The notes: generated by a model not told the origin, from the sequence alone. 64,000 bases of DNA from Clostridiales bacterium (GCA_015055625.1 SVHU01000004.1:62001-126000); one strand, 5' to 3'. Positions 42,026-50,907 are shown, counted from the stretch's first letter. Made by a program: numbers and translations.

Positions 42026-43458
42026 CGTACAACGTAAAAGACAAGCCAACGTTTGGCAAACTTATCGTATTTGCATTTCAGCAAATACTAGCTATTATGG
42101 CAGCAACTATTGCAGTTCCTTCCATTATCAGACACGATATGTCGCACGCAGCGGCTCTATTTGGTGCAGGTATGGGAACAATAATTTATTTACTGTTCAC
42201 AAAATTCACTAGCCCAGTATTCTTAGGATCGTCCTTTGCTTTCCTTGGTTCTATGGGCGCAGCTTTTGCAGGCGGCGTATCTATGTCTTTAGGTTATCTA
42301 GGAATGATAATTGGCGCAACTTTTGCTGGACTTGTTTACGTAGTGATTGCTATTATAGTTAAGTTTGCAGGCGTTAAATGGATTTCTAAACTTATGCCGG
42401 CAGTAGTTATAGGACCCACCGTTGCAATAATAGGTTTGTCGCTTGCAGGTAACGCTATTGGTGATTTATTTGAGGGTGGAAATTTAGTTGAAGTAATTAT
42501 TCCTATAATTAAAGACGGCGCTATTGCTTATGACAAAATAGATGTTCCCACCGCAAATACATATATTGCTCTTGCTTGTGGTCTTGTAACTTTGTTTACA
42601 ACAATAATCGTATCAGTTTACGGCAAAAAGATGCTAAAACTTATTCCTTTTATTATCGGAATTTGCGCAGGATATTTGTTTGCTTCTATATTTACTCTTT
42701 TTGGAATTTGGTTTAACAATCCTGAGTTAGTAGTTATTGACTTTAGCCAGTTTGAAAAAATGCACTGGTATCCTGAGTTTACGTTTATTACTGCATTTTC
42801 TGGCAATTACGGTTTTGGAGAAGTTGGTAATATGGGCGCATATATCGCAACTATTGCCGTAGCGTATATTCCCGTTGCTTTCGTTGTTTTTGCAGAGCAT
42901 ATTGCAGATCACAAAAACTTGTCCACCATTATCAACAAAGATCTTCTTACAGATCCCGGACTTTCTAGAACTTTACTTGGCGACGGCGTTGGCTCTATGG
43001 TAGGCGCATTCTTCGGTGGATGTCCTAACACCACATACGGCGAATCGGTTGGCTGTGTTGCAATTACTAAAAACGCTTCGGTTTACACTATTTTAACCGC
43101 CGCAATTTTGTGCATTTTAATATCCTTCGTAGCTCCGTTTATGACTTTCCTTGCAACAATTCCATCTTGCGTAATGGGTGGTGTTTGCGTTGCTCTTTAC
43201 GGATTTATCGCAGTATCGGGACTTAAAATGATTCAAAAAGTTGATCTTGGTCAAAATAAGAACCTTTTCGTTGTATCCGTTATTCTCATTGCAGGTATCG
43301 GTGGAATGTCATTAACCTTTGGTTCAATCACGATAACCCCCGTTGCTTGCGCGCTTATTTTGGGAATTATCACAAACCTTATAGTTTCAAAAGCAAAAGA
43401 AGAAAAAACCGAGGAAAATTCTCAGCAGGAACAAGACAACACTAAAGAAGTTGCTTGA
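42016..43458 (+). CDS. uraA: Nucleobase:cation symporter (NCS2, uracil/xanthine permease)
   Basis: The 480-residue permease has about 14 membrane segments. It shows family motifs QILAIMAATIAVPSII, SSFAFLGSM, VVIGPTVAIIGLSLAGNAIG, AEHIADHKNLS with the key Glu, and FGGCPNTTYGESVGCVAITKN with a second Glu. These fit uracil permeases of the UraA/PyrP group best, with xanthine as an alternative. The start is the ATG at 42016, with AAGGAG 8 bases before it, not the upstream in-frame start. The C-terminus is a charged tail. A 22-bp double operator and a leader peptide precede it. No PyrR-type attenuator is visible. Confidence 0.88.
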   Translation: MVLAYNVKDKPTFGKLIVFAFQQILAIMAATIAVPSIIRHDMSHAAALFGAGMGTIIYLLFTKFTSPVFLGSSFAFLGSMGAAFAGGVSMSLGYLGMIIGATFAGLVYVVIAIIVKFAGVKWISKLMPAVVIGPTVAIIGLSLAGNAIGDLFEGGNLVEVIIPIIKDGAIAYDKIDVPTANTYIALACGLVTLFTTIIVSVYGKKMLKLIPFIIGICAGYLFASIFTLFGIWFNNPELVVIDFSQFEKMHWYPEFTFITAFSGNYGFGEVGNMGAYIATIAVAYIPVAFVVFAEHIADHKNLSTIINKDLLTDPGLSRTLLGDGVGSMVGAFFGGCPNTTYGESVGCVAITKNASVYTILTAAILCILISFVAPFMTFLATIPSCVMGGVCVALYGFIAVSGLKMIQKVDLGQNKNLFVVSVILIAGIGGMSLTFGSITITPVACALILGIITNLIVSKAKEEKTEENSQQEQDNTKEVA

Positions 43459-43473
43459 CATCTAAAGTAAAAT

Positions 43474-43507
43474 AAAGGGCGTTTGCAAAATCTTGCAAAC
43501 GCCCTTT
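43474..43507 (+). terminator. Terminator of the permease gene
   Basis: AAAGGGCGTTTGCAA pairs perfectly with TTGCAAACGCCCTTT around a 4-base loop, then T-rich. It also lies at the end of the convergent DUF3343 gene. Confidence 0.93.
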
Positions 43508-43512
43508 TGTTT

Positions 43513-43770
43513 TTATAAAATTCGCTCACTGTGCAAGCCCGATCTATCGTTTCTCACCTTAAAAGCTCCTAAAAAGGAAGAAAAACGCATTGATACAAAA
43601 ACGTTGTACAACGACTGATACCCTTCTATATCCGTTTTTACGCTAAGTCCGCACCCAGAGTAAACAAACTTTGGCGTAGAGATAATACTTACTAAAACAC
43701 CAGATCTTTTTGCGCTATCATACAAACGCATAGCTTCTTGTCGCGACTTAAAAGAAAATATACAGTACAT
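43513..43770 (-). CDS. DUF3343 protein, putative Se/S carrier
   Basis: This 85-residue protein matches the DUF3343 pattern: MYCIFSFKSRQEAMRLYDSAKR at the start (quoted in part), then IISTPKFVYSGCGLSV, where the conserved Pro and Cys-Gly lie. The family is thought to carry sulfur or selenium on its cysteine and is often next to an EF2568-type cysteine desulfurase, as here, where that gene is divergent. A longer frame upstream lacks a ribosome site; the ATG at 43770 fits the family start, although its AAGGAC is about 11 bases away. Confidence 0.78.
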   Translation of the reverse strand: MYCIFSFKSRQEAMRLYDSAKRSGVLVSIISTPKFVYSGCGLSVKTDIEGYQSLYNVFVSMRFSSFLGAFKVRNDRSGLHSERIL

Positions 43771-43897
43771 AAAACGTTCCGTCCTTAGTATAATAATTTT
43801 GTCAATATTACAGTTTATATAAAATATAATATATTGTATTATACGAAAAAAAACAGCAACTTGGTACATTGATATAATTTTTATTTTAAGGTGTTTT

Positions 43898-45028
43898 ATG
43901 ATATATTTCGACAATTCCGCAACAACCAACTTTAAGCCCGAATGTGTAAAAAACGCAGTTTACTCCGCTATGTCCAATCTTTCTGCAAATCCTGGTCGAG
44001 GCAGTCATTCTATGGCTATAAAAACCGCGTCTATGGTATATTTAGCAAGAAAAGCTATCGCTAATGAAGTTGGACTAAAAAATCCAGACAGGGTTATTTT
44101 TACCGCCTCTTGCACCGAAGCTTTGAATTTAGCAATAATTGGCTCAATGAAAAGAGGACACGTTATAACCACAATATTTGAACATAATAGTGTGCTACGC
44201 CCTCTATTTTCAAAAGCAAAAGAGTTTTATACAGAAATAAGCATTGTTGAACCAAACGGCAATTCTATTGATGCAAAAAGCATAGAGCGATTAATAAGAA
44301 AAGATACGTATATGATTATTGTTAATCACGTTAGCAACGTTACAGGACAAATCGCTCCGCTTTATGAAATTGGAAAACTGTGCAAAAAGCACGGAATTCT
44401 TTTTGTGGTTGACGGCGCGCAAAGTGTGGGTTATAACAAAATCGATATGGAAAACAATAATATCGACATGCTTGCCATAGCTCCACACAAAGGACTACAC
44501 GCTCTTACTGGAATAGGCGTTCTTGCAATAACAGACAACGTAAAACTGCGCCACATAAAATTTGGAGGAACAGGCACTTCTTCTACGGATATATATCAAC
44601 CGAACTCTTTTCCCGAAGGGTATGAGGTTGGTACCTTACCTACCGTCGCTATATCCTCGCTAATACCAGCTATTAATTGGTGCGAAAAAAACCGTATTAA
44701 AAACGATAAACGGATTTTCGAACTGTCTGAAATTATAATAAACGGTATACTTACTATACCTAACATCACATTGTACACTCCTCCTAATCTACGTAATGGA
44801 ATAATTTCTTTTAACATAGACGGATTATCATCTTCTGAAGTATGCGACATTCTATCTTCGCAATATGATATTTGCGTAAGGTGTGGACTACACTGCGCAC
44901 CGCTTATTCATAAATATCTTGATACTTTAGACGGTGGCGCGGTAAGAGTTTCGTTATGTGGTGATAACACGTACGGAGAAGCCGAAAGCTTGCTTTTAGC
45001 GCTAAGAGAAATATCCGAACTATCATAG
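43898..45028 (+). CDS. Cysteine desulfurase-like class V aminotransferase
   Basis: This 376-residue PLP enzyme has IYFDNSATTNFKPE at the start, the FTASCTEALNLAI cofactor loop, VDGAQSVGYNKIDM with the Asp, APHKGLHALTGIG with the PLP Lys, and, near the end, VRCGLHCAPLIHKYL with the active-site Cys. It resembles the EF2568 group, which occurs with DUF3343 and sometimes with selenium-dependent molybdenum enzymes. It may supply sulfur to the sufC-sufB system elsewhere in the window, which has no desulfurase of its own. An AAGG ribosome site is 7 bases before the ATG. It overlaps the end of the next gene by 6 bases, tail to tail. Confidence 0.88.
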   Translation: MIYFDNSATTNFKPECVKNAVYSAMSNLSANPGRGSHSMAIKTASMVYLARKAIANEVGLKNPDRVIFTASCTEALNLAIIGSMKRGHVITTIFEHNSVLRPLFSKAKEFYTEISIVEPNGNSIDAKSIERLIRKDTYMIIVNHVSNVTGQIAPLYEIGKLCKKHGILFVVDGAQSVGYNKIDMENNNIDMLAIAPHKGLHALTGIGVLAITDNVKLRHIKFGGTGTSSTDIYQPNSFPEGYEVGTLPTVAISSLIPAINWCEKNRIKNDKRIFELSEIIINGILTIPNITLYTPPNLRNGIISFNIDGLSSSEVCDILSSQYDICVRCGLHCAPLIHKYLDTLDGGAVRVSLCGDNTYGEAESLLLALREISELS

Positions 45029-45259
45029 ATTATTTAGCAAAACTTGTATTCTTTCTTGCTGTTCCTTTGTTAGCGACGGCATTATCATAGACAGCATGGA
45101 CGTCAGCTGTTGCTTATCAAAAGTTCCGTTTTGCTTTTGAATACTTACCGTCCTAAGTAATTCTTGCATAAGCTGATCCTGAGAAAAATTCTTGTATTTA
45201 TCATACGTTTGCTTCACCTGTTCTTCATTCTTTTGAGTTTTGAAATCTTTGATATTCAT
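45023..45259 (-). CDS. Small helical protein, unknown
   Basis: A 78-residue protein, MNIKDFKTQKNEEQ onward, rich in Gln, Lys and Met and ending RIQVLLNNL, is predicted to be all helical with no membrane segment. AAAAGGAGC lies 5 bases before the ATG. It is divergent from another small helical protein at 45353, and its stop overlaps that of the cysteine desulfurase. Both small proteins share an MLSM-type motif (TSMLSMIMPS here, ILSMLQNS there). No family is recognised. Confidence 0.65.
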   Translation of the reverse strand: MNIKDFKTQKNEEQVKQTYDKYKNFSQDQLMQELLRTVSIQKQNGTFDKQQLTSMLSMIMPSLTKEQQERIQVLLNNL

Positions 45260-45352
45260 AATCGCTCCTTTTGGCTTTTTTATATAATTATATGATAAAT
45301 CTTCAACACGCTTGCATATATTGTAAAAGTGAATTTTTTAAGGAGTAACTTT

Positions 45353-45619
45353 ATGGACTTACAATCAATTCTCCCCCTGTTGAACCTAAATGGAAAAAAT
45401 AAGGATATGGAAAAAATAATTTCTATGATGTCATCAAATAAAGAAGATGTTCTCAAAAACTTTGCGTCAAGCTCAGATCCCAAAACTTCTGCAATACTAT
45501 CTATGCTTCAAAACAGCAACCCTAAAAAACAATATTTAGGACTTTCACCCATAAAAGAAATCGCTAACGACGAAATTTTTGGTCGGCTTACAAAACATTT
45601 TTTGTCGCAAAAAAGCTAA
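45353..45619 (+). CDS. Small helical protein, unknown
   Basis: An 88-residue protein, MDLQSILPLLNLNGKN onward, is Met- and Ser-rich (MEKIISMMSSNKEDVLK, ILSMLQNSNPKK). AAGGAG is 7 bases before the ATG at 45353; a longer frame upstream is less likely. It is divergent from the small gene at 45259 with 93 bases between them, so the two may be controlled together. The Met-rich helices with short Asn/Ser loops suggest a partner-binding protein. Function unknown. Confidence 0.65.
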   Translation: MDLQSILPLLNLNGKNKDMEKIISMMSSNKEDVLKNFASSSDPKTSAILSMLQNSNPKKQYLGLSPIKEIANDEIFGRLTKHFLSQKS

Positions 45620-45630
45620 TACGTATATAA

Positions 45631-45667
45631 AAAAGGCTTACCTTATACTAGGCAAGCCTTCTTTTTA
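45631..45667. terminator. Bidirectional terminator
   Basis: AAGGCTT-A-CC pairs with GG-C-AAGCCTT around an 8-base loop between two convergent genes, with T-runs on both strands. Confidence 0.85.
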
Positions 45668-45680
45668 TTTTATGAAATTA

Positions 45681-47249
45681 TTAGGCATTAGCTTCTACTT
45701 TTTCTTCAGTTTTAACACCAATTGCCAACTCGTCGGCATTTGTTCCAGTATCTCTTTTATAGAATGCAATAAAGTAAACTACAATAGAAATTACAGCAAG
45801 AAGAAGCGCAAATCCAATTGTAAACCAGAAATTAACACTCTTATTAATATTAGTGATAAGTCCAGCAACCTCAATAACAAGGATAAGAAGAGGCGTTACG
45901 TATTTTATCATTACTGCAAAGATATTTCCAAATACAGGATGAAGTTCCAATCCGTCTTTCTTAAGATTATCAAGAGTTTTGAAAGGATTAGCGGTAACCT
46001 TTTCGTCCATAAGCCAACCAATAGCAAAGCAAGAACAGAACGCGCCTAACGGCATAAGCACTACGTTTGTCATCTCATCCATAAACGTAAGCAAATCATA
46101 TCCAAACACTTTAAACGTAGCCCAAGTACCTCCACCTATTTCTCCACCAATTGACCAAGCAACAGGAATAGATACTAAACAGCAAAGTCCACATACTGCA
46201 AGCGTTGCAATCTTTCTTGGAGCTTTGAACTTTTGAATAACAAACTGAACACCGGTTTCTACAAGCGAAATAACAGAAGTTACAGCAGCAATTACAATCA
46301 TTGCAAAGAAGAAGAACGATACAAACTGACCAATATCTCCCATTCGTCCAAAAATCATAGGAAGAACACTATATACAAGACCAACTCCACCCAAAGATCC
46401 ACTATTGTCGGGAGCAAAAAGTTCGGGAGCAAGCGCGCCTACTGCGGGGAAAATTGCAAGACCAGCCAAAATTGCAACCATAGTATCGAATACAGAAATC
46501 ATTGCAATAGATTTGCCAATCTTTATTTCCTTACTAGTATACGAGCCGTAAGCTACCATAATACCCATACCAAGAGATAGCGAATAGAACGCCTGTCCCA
46601 TTGCTGCAATTACACCATCGAAAGTAAGATTTTCAAACTTAGGAACAAGATAGAACTCAAGTCCTTTTTCCACTCCAGGTCCAAGTGTAAGGCTATAAAT
46701 TGCAATAGCTACTATAATTAAGAAAAGTATAGGCATAAGCACTTTTGACGCCTTTTCAATTCCGCCCTTAATTCCACCCATTATAATAAGGGCAGCAAGC
46801 GCCATAAATATAATAGTGTACATTACAGGCTCATAAGAGTTAGCCGTAAATGAACCCATTGTAACAGCATTTCCAGCTTCTGGAATAGATTGGAAAGAGT
46901 TCATTGTAAAACGCAACGTCCAACCACCAAGTACCGAATAATAACAAGCAATAAATACAGGAATAAGGCAAACAAGTAATCCTGCCCAACCAAAGCCCTT
47001 TTTAACCTTTTTATATGCGGTTACGGTATTTGCTTGAGCGCGTTTTCCAAGATAAATCTCCGCAACAAGTGCAATAGAACCAATAAAAAGCACGCATAGT
47101 ATATATACTAAAACAAATGCTGCTCCACCATATTTTGCAGTCTTGTACGGAAAGCCCCAAATATTACCAAGACCAACTGCAGAACCTGCCGCTGCAAGAA
47201 TAAAACCTATTCCGCTTGCAAAGCCGTTCTTCTTTTTTGTTTCTAACAT
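45681..47249 (-). CDS. Neurotransmitter:sodium symporter (SNF) family transporter
   Basis: This 522-residue protein has a LeuT-like fold of about 12 helices. The start GFILAAAGSAVGLGNIWGFPYKTAKYGGAAF (parts AAAGSAVGLGNIWGFP) is the ion- and substrate-binding helix 1 motif. FFFFAMIVIAAVTS and VSFFF segments match helix 7-8. It takes up an amino acid with Na+; tryptophan, tyrosine or other neutral amino acids are possible. The C-terminal tail is Glu/Lys-rich. It is a single-gene unit with AAGGAG 6 bases before its ATG. Confidence 0.92.
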   Translation of the reverse strand: MLETKKKNGFASGIGFILAAAGSAVGLGNIWGFPYKTAKYGGAAFVLVYILCVLFIGSIALVAEIYLGKRAQANTVTAYKKVKKGFGWAGLLVCLIPVFIACYYSVLGGWTLRFTMNSFQSIPEAGNAVTMGSFTANSYEPVMYTIIFMALAALIIMGGIKGGIEKASKVLMPILFLIIVAIAIYSLTLGPGVEKGLEFYLVPKFENLTFDGVIAAMGQAFYSLSLGMGIMVAYGSYTSKEIKIGKSIAMISVFDTMVAILAGLAIFPAVGALAPELFAPDNSGSLGGVGLVYSVLPMIFGRMGDIGQFVSFFFFAMIVIAAVTSVISLVETGVQFVIQKFKAPRKIATLAVCGLCCLVSIPVAWSIGGEIGGGTWATFKVFGYDLLTFMDEMTNVVLMPLGAFCSCFAIGWLMDEKVTANPFKTLDNLKKDGLELHPVFGNIFAVMIKYVTPLLILVIEVAGLITNINKSVNFWFTIGFALLLAVISIVVYFIAFYKRDTGTNADELAIGVKTEEKVEANA

Positions 47250-47371
47250 AAGAACTCCTTTATAAACATTAGTATTATGATATTATATCAAAATATCTTT
47301 TTTTAGTCAACTGAAAGAAAATAAAAAAATAGCGTCTAATAGAAAAATATATTAACATTATCTATGAAATA

Positions 47372-47406
47372 TAAAAAGCCGATAACTTTATTAAAATTAC
47401 CGACTT
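47372..47406 (-). terminator. Terminator overlapping the stop of the leaderless gene
   Basis: A ten-pair stem with G-U pairs (AAGTCGGTAA with TTATCGGCTT) is followed by a U-run on the minus strand. Confidence 0.65.
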
Positions 47407-47890
47407 AAGTGATCGTTATCAAAAATACCAATATTGCGCCTATTGCGACAACTACTGCTCCACCAAGTATAAATTTGAGAATTTTTACCGTTTTATGCAC
47501 TACGTTGTTTTGTTTATACGCATCTTTCTGAACTCCGTCATAAAGTTCTTTTGTCTCTTTAAATCCCTTTTCTAACAATACGAATTTTACTTGCTCTAAC
47601 AAAAGATGAACGTCGTTTGAAACATCGCCTTCTTTTATAAGTGGCGAAACGTAATAACCTCCGTTTTGACCGTTTGCAATAAAACATAGATTTATCGAAA
47701 AGTATTCTTCGCCTGATCTTACCGTTATACGTACCAAACTGTCGTTGCTCTCGCTTATTGGGACTAATTCGCTGGTTAGAACAAATCCCATTCGTTCATA
47801 CGCGTCACAAAATTCTTTTATCTTTGGCTCCACCGCTTCATATACGTATTGCTCTAGATTATTAATATCTGATATCTTATATTCTTTCAT
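47405..47890 (-). CDS. Tail-anchored membrane protein, probably from a leaderless mRNA
   Basis: The 161-residue protein has a cytosolic domain of about 130 residues (MKEYKISDINNLEQ; YYVSPLIKEGD; LLEQVKFVLLEKGFKETKELYDGV) and one C-terminal membrane helix (ILKFILGGAVVVAIGAILVFLI). No family is recognised. The longest frame begins earlier, but the ATG at 47890 lies 6 bases after a perfect TATAAT with TTGCAT 17 bases upstream, so transcription would start at or next to the A of ATG and no ribosome site is present. It would be a tail-anchored protein with its bulk in the cytosol. Confidence 0.7.
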   Translation of the reverse strand: MKEYKISDINNLEQYVYEAVEPKIKEFCDAYERMGFVLTSELVPISESNDSLVRITVRSGEEYFSINLCFIANGQNGGYYVSPLIKEGDVSNDVHLLLEQVKFVLLEKGFKETKELYDGVQKDAYKQNNVVHKTVKILKFILGGAVVVAIGAILVFLITIT

Positions 47891-47896
47891 AAAAAC

Positions 47897-47925
47897 ATTA
47901 TATAACACTTTTAAAAAAAATGCAA
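47897..47925 (-). promoter_or_regulatory. Promoter placed directly before an ATG
   Basis: Minus strand TTGCAT (47920-47925), 17 bases, TATAAT (47897-47902); only GTTTTT separates it from the ATG at 47890. Confidence 0.8.
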
Positions 47926-47956
47926 GAATTTTCAGTGTTAAACAAATGATAAAACG

Positions 47957-48003
47957 AAAACCCGACTTTGATGAAGGGTTAAGCATCGCAAGGCGGGTTT
48001 TCT
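47957..48003. other. Long hairpin of unknown role
   Basis: AAAACCCG pairs with CGGGTTTT 31 bases later, and inside it GATG pairs with CATC. It sits between two minus-strand genes, beyond the promoter of one. It may be a small RNA terminator for a short transcript on either strand; no aptamer class is recognised. The remainder of 47926-48187 shows nothing. Confidence 0.45.
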
Positions 48004-48187
48004 TGGGAAAAATCAGTCGGTATTCCTAGGTTAAAACGACCAATAAACACCAACTAGATTAATAATACCACAAAAAGCAGATTTTGTCAAATATAATAAT
48101 ACAAAAACTCAAAATTTGCAATATAAAATGTTAGCCAATATTTATATTTGGAACATAATGACAATTTATAAGTTTTAACATATTAAA

Positions 48188-48220
48188 AATACCCATCCGA
48201 GATATTATCGAATAGGTATT
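48188..48220 (-). terminator. Terminator of the isomerase-like gene
   Basis: An interrupted stem of AATACC, AT and CGA with TCG, AT and GGTATT lies 20 bases after the stop at 48240. Confidence 0.6.
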
Positions 48221-48239
48221 GTATATTAAATATGTTTTT

Positions 48240-49043
48240 TTACAAAAGCTTATAATATCCTTCCTCTTCCAAAACAGTATCAAGATAATTTCTATCTAAA
48301 ATAGTGTTTGTTTCAGTATTTTCGATATCAGCATACTCCGCGTGCATACAATATACTCCCTCAAAATCATGATGGAGAAGATATCTGACCACCCTTCTCC
48401 AATCGCAATTACCATAACGAGCCGTGGTAAAACAAGGGAAATAGAACGCCTTTCCCGACAAGTCTTCTCTCTTATAGTACGCAGCTACCATATTTATCAT
48501 CAGTATTCTATCCATAACAAGTGAGATAGCATGCTCGGGCATTTCGCCGGCAAGACCGCTATGAGCGCAGTCCCACGACGCTCCAACCCAATCTTTATCG
48601 CATCCGTCCAAAAGATTTCTAAGCTCCATAGTAGTATAAATATACTTTCCACAATGATTTTGAACGGCAATTTTTACATTATATTTTTTGCAAAGCGGAA
48701 CAAAAGAATTAATTTTATCAGTCCAAGCTTTTACCGCAGTCATATAATCTTCATCTATGGAAATGGGTAGCATTATACGTAAACATCTTGCGCCTACTGC
48801 TCCCGCAAAATAAAATGACGCTTCCGAAAGTTCACACGCTACACTATCTACTGTTATTCCGTGATTTTTAAGCGCGCAAACAAACTCCTCCGTCTTTTCC
48901 ATATAATTGTCGGGGTTAACCTGAAAACCCGCTCTAAACGGATATTCTATACTGTCAAAACCAAGCTCTTTGATTTTATCGCAAAGCTCGTTTATAGAAC
49001 AGTTTTTCCAATATTTTGTAAAAAGAGTTATTTTGTGGTTCAT
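48240..49043 (-). CDS. Sugar phosphate isomerase/epimerase-like TIM-barrel protein
   Basis: This 267-residue protein is of the xylose isomerase-like (AP endonuclease 2) superfamily. ELGFDSIEYPF at the start, KIAVQNHCGKYIYTT with metal-ligand residues, VGASWDCAHSGL with an Asp, and GVYCMHAEYAD near the end are spaced as in sugar isomerases. The substrate is not known. The start has AAAAGGTGAAA before the ATG. It stands alone; with 61747-62466 there are two such proteins in the window, which are not close to one another. Confidence 0.82.
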   Translation of the reverse strand: MNHKITLFTKYWKNCSINELCDKIKELGFDSIEYPFRAGFQVNPDNYMEKTEEFVCALKNHGITVDSVACELSEASFYFAGAVGARCLRIMLPISIDEDYMTAVKAWTDKINSFVPLCKKYNVKIAVQNHCGKYIYTTMELRNLLDGCDKDWVGASWDCAHSGLAGEMPEHAISLVMDRILMINMVAAYYKREDLSGKAFYFPCFTTARYGNCDWRRVVRYLLHHDFEGVYCMHAEYADIENTETNTILDRNYLDTVLEEEGYYKLL

Positions 49044-49094
49044 AATTTTTTCACCTTTTGAATTATTTTTAATTTAGCGGTCAACAACTTAATT

Positions 49095-49286
49095 ATGTAT
49101 TACAATTATCATGCCGTAGCACAAAAACTCATACGCAGTAAAGAATTAATCGCTTTTAAGCTAACAAAACGTTACAACAAAGTTGCTCCAGCTTTAGTAC
49201 TGTATTTTAAGAACCATATTCCTATGCCGATTAAAGAGCATAAATGGCAAGAATATTTTGATTTATTAAACAACGTTTACTCTTAG
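49095..49286 (+). CDS. Conserved-looking small protein
   Basis: This 63-residue protein begins MYYNYHAVAQKLIRSKEL and ends MPIKEHKWQEYFDLLNNVYS. The composition (aromatic, Lys/Arg, a PMPI turn) and an absence of low-complexity sequence suggest a true folded protein. I have an impression of similar short proteins in other Clostridia, but no named family. No ribosome site is visible before the ATG, and its last 4 bases overlap the stop of the convergent metallo-hydrolase gene. Confidence 0.6.
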   Translation: MYYNYHAVAQKLIRSKELIAFKLTKRYNKVAPALVLYFKNHIPMPIKEHKWQEYFDLLNNVYS

Positions 49287-50422
49287 TTTGCCCAAGCAGA
49301 CGGCATATCTCTATTATCCTTAAACCACTGAGTATCTTTAAGTATTGTATTGTTGTTAGAACAATTTACTGTCACGTTTCCCGCCTTACTTGTAACAACT
49401 ATATTACCATTCAAAAGTCCGTGCTCTCCAGTATTCTTCCATCTTCCGTCCACCATTGCAATTTCAGCGTAAGTCGTAACGAAAACCTTGTCTGTATGCT
49501 TACTTATTCTATCAATATAAGCCTGAGTGGGGAAAGTGTTATGAAGATTTTGAACGCCTTGAGTAAGATATTGAACGTTACCTGCCGAACAACATACCAC
49601 GCTGATTTTGGGTTTAATTACGTCAAGCAGAATGTCGTTAGAAGAAGTTTTACTTCCATGATGTCCTGCCTTATACAAATCAACCTCAGGAAGACTATTC
49701 TTGTTTACCAAAGAAGCTTCGCCGTCCTCTTCCAAATCGCCCGTAAATAAGAAGTTTTTATCTCCGTGCTTAAGCATAAAGCAAACTGAATAGTTATTCT
49801 CGTCTTCATGATCAATTTCGTAATAGTCGTGATATAAAAACTCCATTGTTATTCCCGGCGAAAGCTCGTATTCTCTTTTTGCTCCGTCTTGATTTTTATA
49901 ACATTGTAAAGCTGTATAATGTACCGCTCCGTCTTTTTCAACTTCATTATCACGTTTTTCTACGTATCTATTATAAGTCGCAGTCGTCTTGTCCGTACGC
50001 GCAAAATCTATGATAGTTTCGCATTTATAAAAATCAAAGATACTCGTATTAGCTTTTGTCGTTCCTGCAAATGCTGCAATATGATCAAGATCAGCGTGCG
50101 TTACGATAACGTATTCTAAAACACCGTCCGTACAATATTGATTAACGTAAGTCTTTATCGTATCAAGACTATCCGCAGCAGATCCTGCATCCACCAATAT
50201 ATCAGTATCTCCTGCTTTAATATAAATACTATCGCCGTTATCTTTGTTTCCAAGATACATAAAATGCATTGATAGTTCTCCAATAGCTACGTTGCTCTCG
50301 TCCTTATCTATAAACGAACGCATAAAGCTAAAGACAAATCCACCTATTGCGCTAATAATAAACACAAGAACACAAGCTATAATTTTGAGGACGATATGGT
50401 TGTTTCTTTCTTGCTTTGCCAT
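49283..50422 (-). CDS. Membrane-anchored metallo-beta-lactamase-fold hydrolase, ComEC-like
   Basis: This 379-residue protein has one N-terminal membrane helix (IVLKIIACVLVFIISAIGGF) and an outside MBL domain: the metal motif VTHADLDHI, then FTGDLEEDGEAS and YKAGHHGSKTSSN. These match the hydrolase domain of ComEC-type competence proteins and their free-standing relatives, which may cut DNA or other phosphodiesters outside the cell. The DNA-channel domain of ComEC is missing. The start overlaps the previous stop by one base. It ends the long trmB-suf operon. Confidence 0.85.
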   Translation of the reverse strand: MAKQERNNHIVLKIIACVLVFIISAIGGFVFSFMRSFIDKDESNVAIGELSMHFMYLGNKDNGDSIYIKAGDTDILVDAGSAADSLDTIKTYVNQYCTDGVLEYVIVTHADLDHIAAFAGTTKANTSIFDFYKCETIIDFARTDKTTATYNRYVEKRDNEVEKDGAVHYTALQCYKNQDGAKREYELSPGITMEFLYHDYYEIDHEDENNYSVCFMLKHGDKNFLFTGDLEEDGEASLVNKNSLPEVDLYKAGHHGSKTSSNDILLDVIKPKISVVCCSAGNVQYLTQGVQNLHNTFPTQAYIDRISKHTDKVFVTTYAEIAMVDGRWKNTGEHGLLNGNIVVTSKAGNVTVNCSNNNTILKDTQWFKDNRDMPSAWAN

Positions 50423-50904
50423 TATTCGTTACCTCCTATGATTATAGTCTTACGAAGTTTTACATTTTCGTATTTTTTCATACCGATTTTAACCAAGAAA
50501 TTGTTGCCTGTATAATTTAATTCGTAAATAACACAGTACGTGCCGTCCTTAGAAAAATCTTCTACAATCTCAACCTCTTCGGTTTCTAAATTTAGGTACT
50601 TGATAGTGTGTTTTACGTAAGAAGACACGTCGTTACCCCAAACTATAACCTTAGTTTCGTTTTCATCCGCTTCTAAATCGTAAGTTTCGCCACTGTTAAG
50701 ATAAACTGTTGCGTCAGTCATAGCTTTACCGTTATTATAGAGCGTGAATTCATCTTTACTTCCTAGTAAATATACAGATCCAAACCCTAAAGCTAATCCC
50801 AATACGATGCAAAGAATAAGCGCAACGACGAAGCCTACGTTTTTGCGAGCAAACTTCTTCGTTTGTCTTTTTGCATATCTTTTAGTTGAATTTTGCCAAG
50901 CCAT
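50422..50904 (-). CDS. Single-pass membrane protein, unknown
   Basis: The 160-residue protein has a strongly basic N-terminus (KRYAKRQTKKFARKN), a membrane helix (VGFVVALILCIVLGLALGF) and an acidic outside domain of about 105 residues with beta pattern (ATVYLNSGETYDLEADENETK; VEIVEDFSKDGTYCVIYEL). It overlaps the MBL-hydrolase gene by one base, so the two are probably made together and may act together at the cell surface. No family is recognised. Confidence 0.75.
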   Translation of the reverse strand: MAWQNSTKRYAKRQTKKFARKNVGFVVALILCIVLGLALGFGSVYLLGSKDEFTLYNNGKAMTDATVYLNSGETYDLEADENETKVIVWGNDVSSYVKHTIKYLNLETEEVEIVEDFSKDGTYCVIYELNYTGNNFLVKIGMKKYENVKLRKTIIIGGNE

Positions 50905-50907
50905 TAA

